A DNA stretch of 64,000 nucleotides, from positions 186,001 through 250,000 of the forward strand of contig NZ_FRBX01000008.1 of the NCBI RefSeq assembly GCF_900142715.1, written 5' to 3'. Numbering within the stretch: the stretch's first letter is position 1; the number at the start of each line of letters is the position of its first letter. The position numbers and the translations under genes were made by a program. Positions 50,359 through 60,117 of the stretch are shown in pieces. The notes under the pieces were generated by a model, which made no database searches, was not told the origin of the DNA, and worked only from the letters and a program-made list of their open reading frames with translations. This stretch comes from Flavobacterium pectinovorum (lineage in GTDB: Bacteria > Bacteroidota > Bacteroidia > Flavobacteriales > Flavobacteriaceae).

Positions 50359-52191
50359 TTATTTATATTCAACAATTCTTGGTTTTGCAAGTTCAAAATT
50401 CTGTAAACCAAAATCTGTAGTTTCAAAAGTATTGGTTTTGAATACATTATCACCCTGTAACGGTATACTTGGGTAGTATGACAGGGATAATTGAAAGGAA
50501 CTGAACACTAAATAGTCATTACTGATCAATAAACCAATTGTTACTTTTTGATAAGCTTTGTTGTTGAACATGGCATCATTCGGACTTCCTAACACTGCAA
50601 TGGAGTAATTAAAAAACGGATTCATACGAAATCCCCATAGTGCATGCGGAGAATAAGTTTGTGTTTGTAATGATAAAACCGCTTTACTAGTTCCGTATAA
50701 TGCAGCATTAAATCCGGCAAGACCATTTTGCTCATTTAAATTAAGTTCGTCTCCAATAATTTTCTCACGATTTACACCCAAAACCAGTTTTGGATTTACG
50801 AATTGTCTTAATTTCCAATTTCCTATGCTATATAATTTGGTAAAATAATTCGATTCAAATAAAAACGAAGTCTGATACGTTTTTGATTGATGAAAAAAAG
50901 TTCCGGCTTCAAAATTGGTACTTAAAAATCCCCAGTCATAGTAATTTCCAAAAGAAAACTGAGCTCCTACATAGGGCCGCCAATATTTATTTTTATACTG
51001 ATAACCAAGCGTAATGCCATAAATCCTACCAATAGGAACGTCCTCTGTTACACCGTTTCTAAAAATATAACTGTCTTTAACGAATTTTCTGGTATTGATT
51101 CCGATACCGCTTAAAAGCAGTTTTTCATCTGAATAAAAATGTGTTGGATCATATAAATCGGATGGCGTTTCCGTATAATCAACATTCAGAAAACGGGCAG
51201 ATACAATTAAATTGGTAACGCCATTATTATCATCTTCAAAAACCTTTGATGCTTTTCCTACCCAGAAATCCTGTACATTATTTTTAAAAGGCTGAAAAGC
51301 ATATGTTGTATCAGGTAAAGGCGCCTGAAGTGTATCTCTTCTAAAGTTTTGTGCAAAAAACATTCCGCCTGCCCATTTGGTCAATGGCGAGTAGAAATCA
51401 CGTTCAATATCAATACTTTTAGAATAATTATTATCCAAATCCATATTGTATCTTAGTTTGGTACTAATATAGGTGTTTTTGATATTTGGTATTGTGTAGA
51501 TAACGTCATTGGCATTTTGGCCGTCATCAAAACGATTGGTAAAGCGATATTCAAGTTCCTGGCCTGAACCAAAAAAATCTTTTTCCTTAAATCCCACAGA
51601 AACCCGGCTGCTTGATATGGAGAATTTTGGAATGGTACTCCAGGAATCTAAAACGCGAATGGTAACATCTACAGAATCTGAGGCCGGACTCGCTAATTGC
51701 TTTGTAATTCGAACCGCAGTTACGTATCGCTGCGCACGTATAAGACGCTCAGATTCCTGCACTTTATAAGAATCGTACGGAACATTTCTTTTAAATAGCA
51801 ATAAATTGTAAATGGCTATTTTTTTAGTTTTAAGATGAAGTTTATTACCGGTTCGTTCTCCCCAATTTCGAGGCCTTGCCGTAGTATCTGCTATCGAATG
51901 ACCAAACGGATCTAAGGTTACTACAGTTATATTTCTAATAATTTTACCATCGTAATTGGCCGTATCTTTTTCTATAATTTCAGCTTCTTTCTTTTTAGGT
52001 TTATTGGCTCTAAAAAGTAATTTGTGCAAAGTTTTGGTAAACTTGTGTTTTTTAGAATAATTTTGGATTTTTTTATACATTGCCGCACTATCTTTTTTGG
52101 TTTCCGGTTTTGGCTTATCTACCTGCGCACAAATGCTCTGCAAAAAAAAGCATAGTGAAATAGAAAGTATTATTTTAAAGTTTCGGAACAT
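50359..52191 (-). CDS. BamA/TamA-like outer-membrane protein
   Basis: A 610-residue protein with signal MFRNFKIILSISLCFFLQSICAQ. After a Lys-rich linker there is a single POTRA-like region at about residues 85-185 (GKIIRNITVVTLDPFGHSI, LLFKRNVPYDSYKVQESERLIRAQRYVTAVRI). The rest is a predicted 16-strand beta barrel with alternating aromatic residues (RRDTLQAPLPDTTYAFQPF, YRPYVGAQFSFGNYY). The last strand is LENPRIVEY-like with a terminal aromatic (FELAKPRIVEYK). It is much shorter than BamA (5 POTRA), so a role in outer-membrane insertion of particular proteins or lipids is more likely than general assembly. Standalone gene. Confidence 0.85.
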   Translation of the reverse strand: MFRNFKIILSISLCFFLQSICAQVDKPKPETKKDSAAMYKKIQNYSKKHKFTKTLHKLLFRANKPKKKEAEIIEKDTANYDGKIIRNITVVTLDPFGHSIADTTARPRNWGERTGNKLHLKTKKIAIYNLLLFKRNVPYDSYKVQESERLIRAQRYVTAVRITKQLASPASDSVDVTIRVLDSWSTIPKFSISSSRVSVGFKEKDFFGSGQELEYRFTNRFDDGQNANDVIYTIPNIKNTYISTKLRYNMDLDNNYSKSIDIERDFYSPLTKWAGGMFFAQNFRRDTLQAPLPDTTYAFQPFKNNVQDFWVGKASKVFEDDNNGVTNLIVSARFLNVDYTETPSDLYDPTHFYSDEKLLLSGIGINTRKFVKDSYIFRNGVTEDVPIGRIYGITLGYQYKNKYWRPYVGAQFSFGNYYDWGFLSTNFEAGTFFHQSKTYQTSFLFESNYFTKLYSIGNWKLRQFVNPKLVLGVNREKIIGDELNLNEQNGLAGFNAALYGTSKAVLSLQTQTYSPHALWGFRMNPFFNYSIAVLGSPNDAMFNNKAYQKVTIGLLISNDYLVFSSFQLSLSYYPSIPLQGDNVFKTNTFETTDFGLQNFELAKPRIVEYK

Positions 52192-52278
52192 TAAGTATAG
52201 TGGGCTTTTTACAGATAATTTTTACATGAATATAAGATAAATAAAGCTGATATTTTTTAAAAGAATCAATTATATTAT

Positions 52279-53382
52279 TTAATTTTCAATTTTGAGTTTT
52301 CTGATTCTCCATGTAAATTTTCTCGGCATGTGATTTCCCATTAAATATCCCCATGGTTCCAACGATTCTATTCTTTCAAAAATAATCTTCAAAATAGCTA
52401 AAAGCGGAATCGCCAAAAACATTCCTGAAATTCCGGCAGCGGCTCCTCCAACAATGATTCCCAAAATAGATACAAAAGCATTAATTTCTACTTTAGAATT
52501 AATAATTAAAGGCACAAGTAAATTATTATCGATTAACTGAACAACGAGATTTACTAACAGAATACTTAAAAACACAGATGTTTCGGGCGTTCCGGATAAA
52601 GATGCCAAAAGAGTTATTATACCCGCAATTGTAATACCTATATAAGGAATTAGGTTTAAAATTCCGGTTATTAATCCTAATAGAATAAAATATTTGACAC
52701 CTACAATCCAAAGCCCTAAACCGGTCAAAATTGAAACTACAATCATTTCTAACAATAAACTAACAATATAATTATTTATAGAAACCCGTATTTGTCCTAA
52801 TATATCTTTTAAAGCAGAATGGTCTTCTTTGTTGACTAATTTTGCCAGAAAAAGAATAAAATGATCTTTGTACAGCAAGAACAAAAACGTATAAATTGGA
52901 ATAATAGTACAATCTATTAAGAGATCGGTGATCGATAGTATTGCAGAACCCAAAGTAACGACACCTCCGTTTTTAACGGAATCTTTGGTGACTGTATCAA
53001 GGTATTTTTTTTGTTCACCAATACTGATATGAAAATTGTCTTTTACAAACTTATGTACCTCAATTATAAAGACATTAACGTTTTTCTTTATAGCATCAAA
53101 ATCGTTCGCGATATCTTTGACCTGATAAGATATAAAGACTAATATGCCCACAATAAATGCAGCAAATATTAAAACACAAAGTATAGCGGCAAGATGTCTG
53201 GGAAATTTAAGTCTGACGTTTAAAAGAGTAAAAATAGGCAGTAATAAAACGGCAAATAAAAAGGCCATCAATACGGGTGTAATGATATCTTTTCCGACAC
53301 AAAATATAAATGCAAAACAAATTAAAGTTATAAGAATGAAGGAAAGTTTAGCGTAAAATGGCAATTTTATTGTTCGAATCAT
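52279..53382 (-). CDS. AI-2E-family permease
   Basis: A 367-residue inner-membrane protein of the PF01594 family. Its start is MIRTIKLPFYAKLSFILITLICFAFIFCVG; 15 codons of weaker sequence upstream are not chosen. Typical signatures are VLMAFLFAVLLLPIF, LGLITGILNLIPYIGITIAGIITLL, and LIDNNLLVPLIINSKVEINAFVSILGIIVGG, with about seven membrane helices. The family includes the AI-2 exporter TqsA and sodium/proton antiporters. Single gene; substrate cannot be told. Confidence 0.9.
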   Translation of the reverse strand: MIRTIKLPFYAKLSFILITLICFAFIFCVGKDIITPVLMAFLFAVLLLPIFTLLNVRLKFPRHLAAILCVLIFAAFIVGILVFISYQVKDIANDFDAIKKNVNVFIIEVHKFVKDNFHISIGEQKKYLDTVTKDSVKNGGVVTLGSAILSITDLLIDCTIIPIYTFLFLLYKDHFILFLAKLVNKEDHSALKDILGQIRVSINNYIVSLLLEMIVVSILTGLGLWIVGVKYFILLGLITGILNLIPYIGITIAGIITLLASLSGTPETSVFLSILLVNLVVQLIDNNLLVPLIINSKVEINAFVSILGIIVGGAAAGISGMFLAIPLLAILKIIFERIESLEPWGYLMGNHMPRKFTWRIRKLKIEN

Positions 53383-53498
53383 TGGTATAGAAATTAAGTT
53401 ACATGGATCGAAAATTGATCTAAACAAAATTCCTTAATTTCTCACAAAATTGTGTTGTACGTTTTTTATATTACTTTACAAGATTCCCATTATAAATT

Positions 53499-54029
53499 TT
53501 AGTCAAAAAACTCTTTATCTTCATAATGGCTTGGCATGATTGAAATCCCTTTTTGAAGCAGTAGATTGTTCGGAAAAATGATTCTTTCTCCGTCTCTTGT
53601 TCGAAGATTAACATGAAAAGCACTAATGTCTTCTATTTCTGCCTCGATGGGAAAATCTTTATCATGAATTTTAATAGTATCGCCAATTCTGAAAGGAAAT
53701 GAAAAAAACAAAATCATTCCCGAAGTTATATTGCTCAAGATAGACCATTGCGCAAACATAGCTACGCCAATAACGGTAGCAATTGAAGAAACGGTAATAA
53801 AAATATCTTTGGTATCAACACCCCAAATAACAATTAAACTAATGGTTACCAATATATTCATTAGTATGTGAATATACTTTATGACCAAATTAGTTCGATG
53901 TTCTAATAATTGACTTGAATGTGCATAACGACGAATTAATTTTGCAATAATAACGCGTAATGCCATTAAGGCTAAAAGAAGAATGACGGTGGTTAAGATC
54001 TCCTGACTATATTCTTTGAAAGAAAACAT
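53499..54029 (-). CDS. MscS-family mechanosensitive channel
   Basis: A 176-residue protein with two to three membrane helices and a small beta domain. The pore helix and beta domain are read as AQWSILSNITSGMILFFSFPFRIGDTIKI and AEIEDISAFHVNLRTRDGERIIFPNNLLLQKGI, the most conserved MscS parts. It is shorter than E. coli MscS (286), lacking the C-terminal alpha-beta cage domain. It ends the maf-ubiA-kdsC-DUF2520 run, 10 bases after maf. Confidence 0.93.
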   Translation of the reverse strand: MFSFKEYSQEILTTVILLLALMALRVIIAKLIRRYAHSSQLLEHRTNLVIKYIHILMNILVTISLIVIWGVDTKDIFITVSSIATVIGVAMFAQWSILSNITSGMILFFSFPFRIGDTIKIHDKDFPIEAEIEDISAFHVNLRTRDGERIIFPNNLLLQKGISIMPSHYEDKEFFD

Positions 54030-54039
54030 AAATAAATTT

Positions 54040-54624
54040 TTACACTAAAGTACTCAAATATTCGTAAACTTTAGCTGTTGGTAAGCCCATAACATTGGTA
54101 TAAGAGCCTTCCACTTTTGCAACTGCCATAAAACCAAACCATTCCTGAATGCCATAAGCACCGGCTTTATCATAAGGTTTGTAATTTTCTATATAATATA
54201 AAATAGCTTCGTCAGACAAATCTTTGAAGGTTACTTTTGTTACATCATTAATTAGGGTAGAAGCAGAGTTCGATTTAAAACAAACCGATGTAAATACTTC
54301 GTGTGTAGTATTCGACATTGATTTGATCATTTCAAAAGCTTCTTCGGCACTTTTAGGTTTTCCTAATGCTTTATTTTGATGCCAAACTATGGTGTCGCTG
54401 GTCACTAAAATTTCGTTTGGTTGTAGTTCACCTTCAAATGCGCTCGCTTTTAATTCAGCCAAATAATCGGTTATTTCAACAGCTTTTAATTCCGGTGGAT
54501 AAATCTCTTCGATATCTTTTAACCTGATTTCGAAATCAAGGTCTAAATCTTTAAAAAACTGTTGTCTGCGTGGAGATCCCGAAGCCAGGATTAAAGTATA
54601 TTTTTTTAATTTTTCTTTAAGCAT
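54040..54624 (-). CDS. maf: Maf-family nucleotide pyrophosphatase
   Basis: A 194-residue house-cleaning pyrophosphatase acting on non-canonical or m7 nucleotides. Family motifs are ILASGSPRRQQFFKDL, ILVTSDTIVWHQNKALGKPKSAEEA and DKAGAYGIQE with VMGLPTAKVYE at the end. The start overlaps the upstream ubiA-like gene end by 8 bases, indicating translational coupling. Confidence 0.95.
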   Translation of the reverse strand: MLKEKLKKYTLILASGSPRRQQFFKDLDLDFEIRLKDIEEIYPPELKAVEITDYLAELKASAFEGELQPNEILVTSDTIVWHQNKALGKPKSAEEAFEMIKSMSNTTHEVFTSVCFKSNSASTLINDVTKVTFKDLSDEAILYYIENYKPYDKAGAYGIQEWFGFMAVAKVEGSYTNVMGLPTAKVYEYLSTLV

Positions 54625-55543
54625 TGTACTTGATATTTAAGGTAATAACCAAAATTGATAAAATTCCGAAAAGCAAAATCAGTTTTAAAACATTACTTAA
54701 ATGATGGAATTCTTTTTGTGATTTTGCACCAAATGTTTTTACTATAAAGTATAAAAGCGGTGCTAAAACAAAAGCAAAAGCATACAGAGTAACGATATAT
54801 AAATTGTTTTCTAAAAAGTATTTATTAATGTAAAGTAAACACAATATGAAAGGAATAATAGCAAATCCCAAGGCTATTTTTGCAGCTCTGCTATTTCCAA
54901 TTGCAATTGGTAAAGTGTTCATTCCCTGATTATAATCGCCATTTACATCTTCGATATCTTTTACTATTTCGCGAATAAAATTAATCATAAATGCAAACAA
55001 GGCATAATCAATTAATATAGAAAACATACTCGCCATTTGCGCTTGATTTTCGGCATTTGTAGCCGGAAAAAGATCAAAAACACCAATAATTATAACGCTA
55101 AATGACAATACAGCGGCTACTACAAAATTTCCTAAAACCATAATTTGTTTTAAGCTTGTAGAATAAAAATAAAGTACCGAAGCAATCAATATAAAAATCA
55201 CGGCAAAAGTTGGTCTCATGATCACATTTGATAAATAACAACCTATGGCAACACCTGTAATATTTAACCCAATGTAAATATTGTAACCACGGGTTTCAGA
55301 AATCCCTTTGCCAATTACTACGTCATTTGGTTTATTAATTCTATCTGTAGCAACATCGAGAATATTGTTAATTACATACCCCGCTGCCGCTAATAAAACG
55401 GTACTTAATACCAATAATCCATATTGCCAGTCGGCCAAAGCCAAAGGAATATCCTGCTGTTTTAAAAAAGCATAACGAAATAAAAGCTGCATAAAAGCCA
55501 GCATTAACAGGTTTTGGTAACGAATGAGTTTAAGGTATTTCAT
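54617..55543 (-). CDS. UbiA-family prenyltransferase
   Basis: A 308-residue membrane protein with about eight helices. The first Asp-rich motif is INNILDVATDRINKP (N-x3-D-x3-D) and the second is REIVKDIEDVNGDYNQGMNTLPIA. In Bacteroidota this protein is generally annotated geranylgeranylglycerol-phosphate geranylgeranyltransferase-like; the true substrate is unknown. It lies between kdsC and maf on the same strand, with an 8-base overlap with maf. Confidence 0.9.
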   Translation of the reverse strand: MKYLKLIRYQNLLMLAFMQLLFRYAFLKQQDIPLALADWQYGLLVLSTVLLAAAGYVINNILDVATDRINKPNDVVIGKGISETRGYNIYIGLNITGVAIGCYLSNVIMRPTFAVIFILIASVLYFYSTSLKQIMVLGNFVVAAVLSFSVIIIGVFDLFPATNAENQAQMASMFSILIDYALFAFMINFIREIVKDIEDVNGDYNQGMNTLPIAIGNSRAAKIALGFAIIPFILCLLYINKYFLENNLYIVTLYAFAFVLAPLLYFIVKTFGAKSQKEFHHLSNVLKLILLFGILSILVITLNIKYNA

Positions 55544-55641
55544 TTTTTTTTGAAGGTTCTAAGGTTCTGAGGGACAAAGGTTCATAGGCTTTTTACCACA
55601 ACGAAAATCATTAATAATTTATAATTAATAATTCATAATTA

Positions 55642-56169
55642 TTAGTCGTGCTGACCATTAAAATACTCCATCCATTTTCCCTGTACTTTCATCACTTGCT
55701 CGATTACATCGCGTGCAGCACCTCGTCCGCCTTTTACGTGAGAGATATAACGGGAGATATTTTTGATTTCAGGACTTGCATCTTGCGGACAAGTTGGTAA
55801 TCCTACTAATTTCATAACATGAAAATCAGGAATATCATCGCCCATGTATAAAACTTGTTCCGGTTTAATATTATAATTATCAGTGTATTCCCTAAAGGTT
55901 TCAACTTTGTTTGGAGTTCCCAAATGAATGTCTTTAATGCCTAAATTTTGAAGTCTAACACGAACACCTTCATTACTTCCGCCAGAAATAACACAAACAT
56001 GATAGCCACTTTCTACAGCTGCTTTCATGGCAAAACCATCACGAATATTCATCGTGCGAAGAATTTCACCTTCGCTGGTTACAAAAACGGAACTGTCTGT
56101 AAGTACGCCATCAACATCAAAAACAAATGTTGTAATATCGTTCATTATTTCTTTATAACTCTTTGCCAT
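55642..56169 (-). CDS. kdsC: 3-deoxy-D-manno-octulosonate 8-phosphate phosphatase
   Basis: A 175-residue C0-type HAD phosphatase that removes phosphate from KDO-8-P in lipopolysaccharide synthesis. Motif I is FVFDVDGVLTDSSVF (nucleophile Asp18), motif II VISGGSNEGVRVR, and motif IV YMGDDIPDFHVMKLVGLPTCPQDASPEI. GRGAARDVIEQVM is the usual C-terminal end. Start overlaps the DUF2520 gene by 17 bases. Confidence 0.94.
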   Translation of the reverse strand: MAKSYKEIMNDITTFVFDVDGVLTDSSVFVTSEGEILRTMNIRDGFAMKAAVESGYHVCVISGGSNEGVRVRLQNLGIKDIHLGTPNKVETFREYTDNYNIKPEQVLYMGDDIPDFHVMKLVGLPTCPQDASPEIKNISRYISHVKGGRGAARDVIEQVMKVQGKWMEYFNGQHD

Positions 56170-56914
56170 TATTTTGTATAGATTGTGTTAGTATTTTATA
56201 AATATTCTTTTGATTTTCATTTGTTAAATACTCCAAATGCGCTTCAATTGTAGTCGAATCATTGCGTTTTGCAGGTCCGGTTTGAGCCTCAGTTGGATTT
56301 AAAGTATTGATTTTATCAGCCGTTTCCTGAATTAAAGGCTTCAATATTTCAAAAGGAACTTTATTCGCTTCACAAATTTCCTGACCAATCTGATATAAAT
56401 GATTGGTGAAATTATTCACAAAAACTGCAGCGACATGAAGTGCCTTGCGCTGCTCAGAATTTATAGGAAAAACAGCTTTTGAAATACTTTTTGCTACGGT
56501 ATCTAAAACACGAAAATCAAATGTGTTTTCAGCTTCCAGACAAATCGGAATCACTGAAAAATCAACATCCTTATTTTTAGAAAAAGTTTGTAAGGGATAA
56601 AAAACGCCTTTACGGTTTTTAGCATCCAAAGTATCTATTGATGCAGTTCCTGAAGTGTGAACAACAAGCTGATTGTTAAAAGGTAATTGTGCAGAAACTT
56701 CGGAAATTGCGTTATCTGTAACGGCAATAATATATAAATCTGCTTCCTTTAAATCCTGAAAATCGTCTACAATTTTATCAAATTCAATCAAAGAAGCCAG
56801 AGTTTCTTTTTTTCTGGAAAAAACCTGTGCAATTTCAACAAGCTCACTTTTAGCGAAAGCTTTTATCAAATGCTGCGCAACATTTCCGGAACCAATTAAC
56901 GTTATTTTAATCAT
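56153..56914 (-). CDS. Rossmann-like and DUF2520 domain protein
   Basis: A 253-residue protein. The N-terminal NAD(P)-binding fold has IGSGNVAQHLIKAFAKS; the C-terminal DUF2520 domain includes ALHVAAVFVNNFTNHLY and ALTEAQTGPAKRND-like text (NPTEAQTGPAKRNDSTTIEAHLEYL). It resembles NADP-oxidoreductases of the pyrroline-5-carboxylate reductase group. It heads the kdsC-ubiA-maf-mscS run. Reaction unknown. Confidence 0.9.
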   Translation of the reverse strand: MIKITLIGSGNVAQHLIKAFAKSELVEIAQVFSRKKETLASLIEFDKIVDDFQDLKEADLYIIAVTDNAISEVSAQLPFNNQLVVHTSGTASIDTLDAKNRKGVFYPLQTFSKNKDVDFSVIPICLEAENTFDFRVLDTVAKSISKAVFPINSEQRKALHVAAVFVNNFTNHLYQIGQEICEANKVPFEILKPLIQETADKINTLNPTEAQTGPAKRNDSTTIEAHLEYLTNENQKNIYKILTQSIQNNGKEL

Positions 56915-57048
56915 AACGCAAAATTAGCATTATTTTTTAATACAAGTTTGAAATAATGACTGATAAACTTAAAAAAATATCCGGTTTTTAGGTAAAGTAA
57001 GTAAGACAAATACTCACAATAAAACTAAAAAATATCATTTCTTTAATC

Positions 57049-57056
57049 TATTTTTG
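57049..57056 (+). promoter_or_regulatory. -7 box of the tail-fibre-like gene
   Basis: TATTTTTG lies 39 bases before the ATG at 57096 and fits the TAnnTTTG consensus. No TTG is present at the normal -33 distance. Confidence 0.45.
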
Positions 57057-57095
57057 GGAGCAAAAAACAATAATAGTACTAAACATAAAATACTT

Positions 57096-58058
57096 ATGAA
57101 AATAAAAATATTCTCAGTTTTTCTGATATTCCTTTCTATTAATAATATTGATGCACAAACTGCAACTTCCTTATCAATAAATGATACTAGAGCGATAAAT
57201 GATTTACCAAATTTCACTTTCTATAACATTAGAGCAGATTTTAAAGAAAGAAGTGTTATTAATGTTCCTGGTGAAGGATATTGGTCAACAAATTTGACTG
57301 TGGGTCAGTGGCATGATAATACAGGAGATAAAAACCATCAATTAAATTTCAACAATGGCGGAATTTTTTATAGAAATGCATTTGCAACTGATGGACAATG
57401 GGGAGGGTGGAAACAATTATTAATGGCAGATGGAAACGGTAATGTTGGAATTGGTAACACTAATCCATTGGCAAAATTAGATATAAGTGGAAATTTGATT
57501 TTAAGAAATTATGACAATTTAGATGGAAAGGGTAATATTATTACTTTTACTTCTTATGGATCTGATTTGCAAGGACCTCAAATAAGAAGTTATTTGTCTT
57601 ATGCAGCAGGGGTAAATTCTAAAATGGGACTAGTATTAAGTTCTTATTCAAAAGGATATATGAATGAACTTTTTCTAATAGATGGTAACGTTGGTATTGG
57701 AAAAGCAAACCCAACTAATAAATTAGACGTAAACGGAACTATTCACTCCAAAGAAGTAAAAGTAGATTTGCTTGGCTGGTCTGACTTTGTTTTTAAAAAG
57801 GAATACAATTTGCCAACGCTTGCAGAAGTTGAAAAACATATTAATGAAAAAGGACATTTAGAAAATATTCCAAATGAAGAAGAAGTGCTTAAAAACGGTA
57901 TTAATCTAGGCGAAATGAATGCCAAGCTTTTGCAGAAAATAGAGGAATTGACACTTTATATGATTGATCAAAACAAGAATATTCAAAGTTTGATAGAAGA
58001 AAATAAAAAGCAAAATGAAGAAATAATAGCTTTGAAGAAAAACACATTATCTAAATAA
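57096..58058 (+). CDS. Secreted tail-fibre-like protein
   Basis: A 320-residue protein with signal MKIKIFSVFLIFLSINNIDAQ (the start at 57096 is chosen for this reason; an ATG 14 codons earlier only adds a polar stretch). Residues 60-130 resemble pyocin/phage knob-type repeats (WSTNLTVGQWHDNTGDKNHQ, GIFYRNAFATDGQWGGWKQL). Two copies of NVGIGN-TNPLAKLDISGNL / NVGIGKANPTNKLDVNGTI form the usual beta-helix linker. The C-terminal HxxxKEVKVDLLGWSDFVFKKEYNLPTLAEVEKHINEKGHL and coiled-coil tail are typical of Bacteroidota proteins annotated tail fibre. No sorting domain is visible. Probably a surface protein. Confidence 0.8.
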   Translation: MKIKIFSVFLIFLSINNIDAQTATSLSINDTRAINDLPNFTFYNIRADFKERSVINVPGEGYWSTNLTVGQWHDNTGDKNHQLNFNNGGIFYRNAFATDGQWGGWKQLLMADGNGNVGIGNTNPLAKLDISGNLILRNYDNLDGKGNIITFTSYGSDLQGPQIRSYLSYAAGVNSKMGLVLSSYSKGYMNELFLIDGNVGIGKANPTNKLDVNGTIHSKEVKVDLLGWSDFVFKKEYNLPTLAEVEKHINEKGHLENIPNEEEVLKNGINLGEMNAKLLQKIEELTLYMIDQNKNIQSLIEENKKQNEEIIALKKNTLSK

Positions 58059-58065
58059 TTTTAAA

Positions 58066-58103
58066 ATAACCCAGCGTAAATTAGTATCAATAAGCTGGGT
58101 TAT
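58066..58103 (+). terminator. Rho-independent terminator
   Basis: ATAACCCAGC (58066-58075) pairs with GCTGGGTTAT (58094-58103), followed by ATTTTTTTAT. It closes the tail-fibre-like gene and also serves the convergent GH28 gene. Confidence 0.8.
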
Positions 58104-58117
58104 ATTTTTTTATCTTT

Positions 58118-59806
58118 TTACATTTTCACCGCTCCTTTAGAAACAGTTTCACCAATAGTTGTTGTTTTAGAATAATTTACATCTTTAGAAGAAACCAATT
58201 CTATTTTCTCACTTGCGGCGCCATCTATAGTAACGGCTTTTGCAGAAGTCGAGTTGAATTCAACATTTTTTAATGACATGTTTTTTCCGTTATAGATTTC
58301 AAAAATGGTTGGACTTTTGATGTCTAATTTGGCATTTGTTATTTTAATTCCATTTGCATCGATGATCGAAAAACCTTTTTCTGCTTTTGCAGTTAGATTT
58401 GAAATCTCGATATTTTCCAGATTCATTTCAGGCAAACCTTGCAAGAATACAGCCTGATAAGCTCCTGAAATCGTTATGTTTTTAATCAAAATGTTTTTGA
58501 ATTGTGGGGTTTCTTCGTTAACCGGAATCGCTTTTGTATTGATTTTATTTCCACCTTCGGCCAAAGTTTCTGCGATAGATTTTCCTCCATAATAAAGGTC
58601 AAAAGAAATGGCTTGCGATGGAATATCGGTCATAAAAATATCTGAAATATAGATATTCTCAACAATTCCGCCACGTCCGCGTGTGCTTTTAAAACGCAAT
58701 CCAACATCAGTTCCCATAAAAGTACAGTTAGATACGTGAAGGTTTTTTACACCACCAGACATTTCACTTCCTACCGTTACTCCGCCGTGTCCGTGATATA
58801 CAATATTGTTTCTTACAATGATATTTTCGCAGGGAACGCCACGATCGCGACCATCCTTATCTTTTCCTGATTTAATACAAATAGCATCATCACCAACATC
58901 AAAACTGGAATTTTCGATCAATACATTTTTACAGGATTCAACATCAAGACCGTCTCCATTTTGAGAATACCATGGGTTGCGAACGGTTACGTTTCTAACA
59001 ATTAAATCTTCAACCATTAAAGGATGAATATTCCATGCCGGGGAATTTTGGAAAACCGGTCCGTCAAACAGCACTCGTTTACTGTTTTGAATACTTACCA
59101 TTACCGGACGAAGAAAATCATGAATAGCTTCAAATTGTTCTTTTGTTTTTAAATCAAGACGCACATTCTGATCAGCACCAATAGAAGCTTTCATAAAAGT
59201 TTCTGATGGATACCAGCTTTCTTTTTTCTCATTTAAAACTCCTCCAGAAGCAATGACTTTCTTCCATTGGCTTTCTGTTAGTTTGCTTTTTTTAACTTGT
59301 CTCCAAACTTCACCTGAACCATCCCAAACACCATTTCCTGTAAAAGCAACGTTTTCGAGATTTTTACCATAAATAGGAGAGATGCATCGCCATGTATTTA
59401 AACCTTCAAAACTGGTTTCTATAATAGGATATAAACTTTTATCTGTCGAAAATTTAATTAATGCCCCGGTTTCTGCATGCAATTCAATGTTACTTTTCAG
59501 AATAATTGGCCCTGTAAGCCATATTCCGGGTGGAATAACAACTTTTCCGCCTCCTTTTTTTGAAACAGCTTCTATAGCATCGGCGAAAGCCTTTGTATTA
59601 AGAGTGTAACCGCCGTTTACAGCTCCAAAATCTTTTATATTCACGGAGTTATTAGGAATTTGTGGTTCCTGAACTTTCGACATTTTAAATTCAATACCAG
59701 AATAAATGTCAGTTTTTTTTGATTTTTGAGCCTGAATACTTCCTGAAAAGCAAGTAGCTAAAAAAGCTGCGAGAATGCACAATAAGTTAGTTGAGTTAGT
59801 TTTCAT
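58118..59806 (-). CDS. Glycoside hydrolase family 28 (polygalacturonase-like)
   Basis: A 562-residue secreted enzyme (signal MKTNSTNLLCILAAFLATCFSGSIQA). The right-handed beta-helix with GH28 motifs is complete: NGDGLDVES (catalytic Asp), FDVGDDAICIKSG (Asp pair), GHGGVTVGSEMSGG (His), and RFKSTRGRGG in place of the RIK box, as in many exo-acting forms. It hydrolyses galacturonic-acid-containing pectin chains. It stands alone, with a LacI-type palindrome in its promoter, but no SusC/SusD genes are near in the window, so the main pectin locus must be elsewhere. Confidence 0.94.
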   Translation of the reverse strand: MKTNSTNLLCILAAFLATCFSGSIQAQKSKKTDIYSGIEFKMSKVQEPQIPNNSVNIKDFGAVNGGYTLNTKAFADAIEAVSKKGGGKVVIPPGIWLTGPIILKSNIELHAETGALIKFSTDKSLYPIIETSFEGLNTWRCISPIYGKNLENVAFTGNGVWDGSGEVWRQVKKSKLTESQWKKVIASGGVLNEKKESWYPSETFMKASIGADQNVRLDLKTKEQFEAIHDFLRPVMVSIQNSKRVLFDGPVFQNSPAWNIHPLMVEDLIVRNVTVRNPWYSQNGDGLDVESCKNVLIENSSFDVGDDAICIKSGKDKDGRDRGVPCENIIVRNNIVYHGHGGVTVGSEMSGGVKNLHVSNCTFMGTDVGLRFKSTRGRGGIVENIYISDIFMTDIPSQAISFDLYYGGKSIAETLAEGGNKINTKAIPVNEETPQFKNILIKNITISGAYQAVFLQGLPEMNLENIEISNLTAKAEKGFSIIDANGIKITNAKLDIKSPTIFEIYNGKNMSLKNVEFNSTSAKAVTIDGAASEKIELVSSKDVNYSKTTTIGETVSKGAVKM

Positions 59807-60117
59807 TTCGAAATTAGATGAGTGTGGTTATTAATAGCTGTAATTCTTATTTTGAATCTCGATTTTTATCAATTCTGAAATAATTCCTGTTTTTCAAATA
59901 TAAATTAAAAATGTAATCGATTACACAAATCTAATAAAAATTTTTCATTTTCAAACGAAATTCTAAAACAGATTAATTGTAGTATTTAACTTGTTTAAGA
60001 TGAAAACATCAAATTAAATTAAGCCTATTTTTGGTTTTAATTAACAAATGGCAAATATCGATACTCAACATTTTTAAGTACTTTTGTGGCACTTTTATAC
60101 AATGTAATTCCTCAAAA
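59807..60117. promoter_or_regulatory. GH28/ccsBA divergent regulatory region with LacI-type operator
   Basis: This 311-base gap has no gene. On the minus strand, TATATTTG (59895-59902) is a -7 box for GH28, and a TTG (59926-59928) is a possible -33 with a rather long 23-bp spacer. Inside that spacer lies the perfect 14-bp palindrome TGTAATCGATTACA (59912-59925), matching the LacI/GalR-type operator half-site. On the plus strand TACTTTTG (60079-60086) is a -7 box 32 bases before the ccsBA start. Confidence 0.75.
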
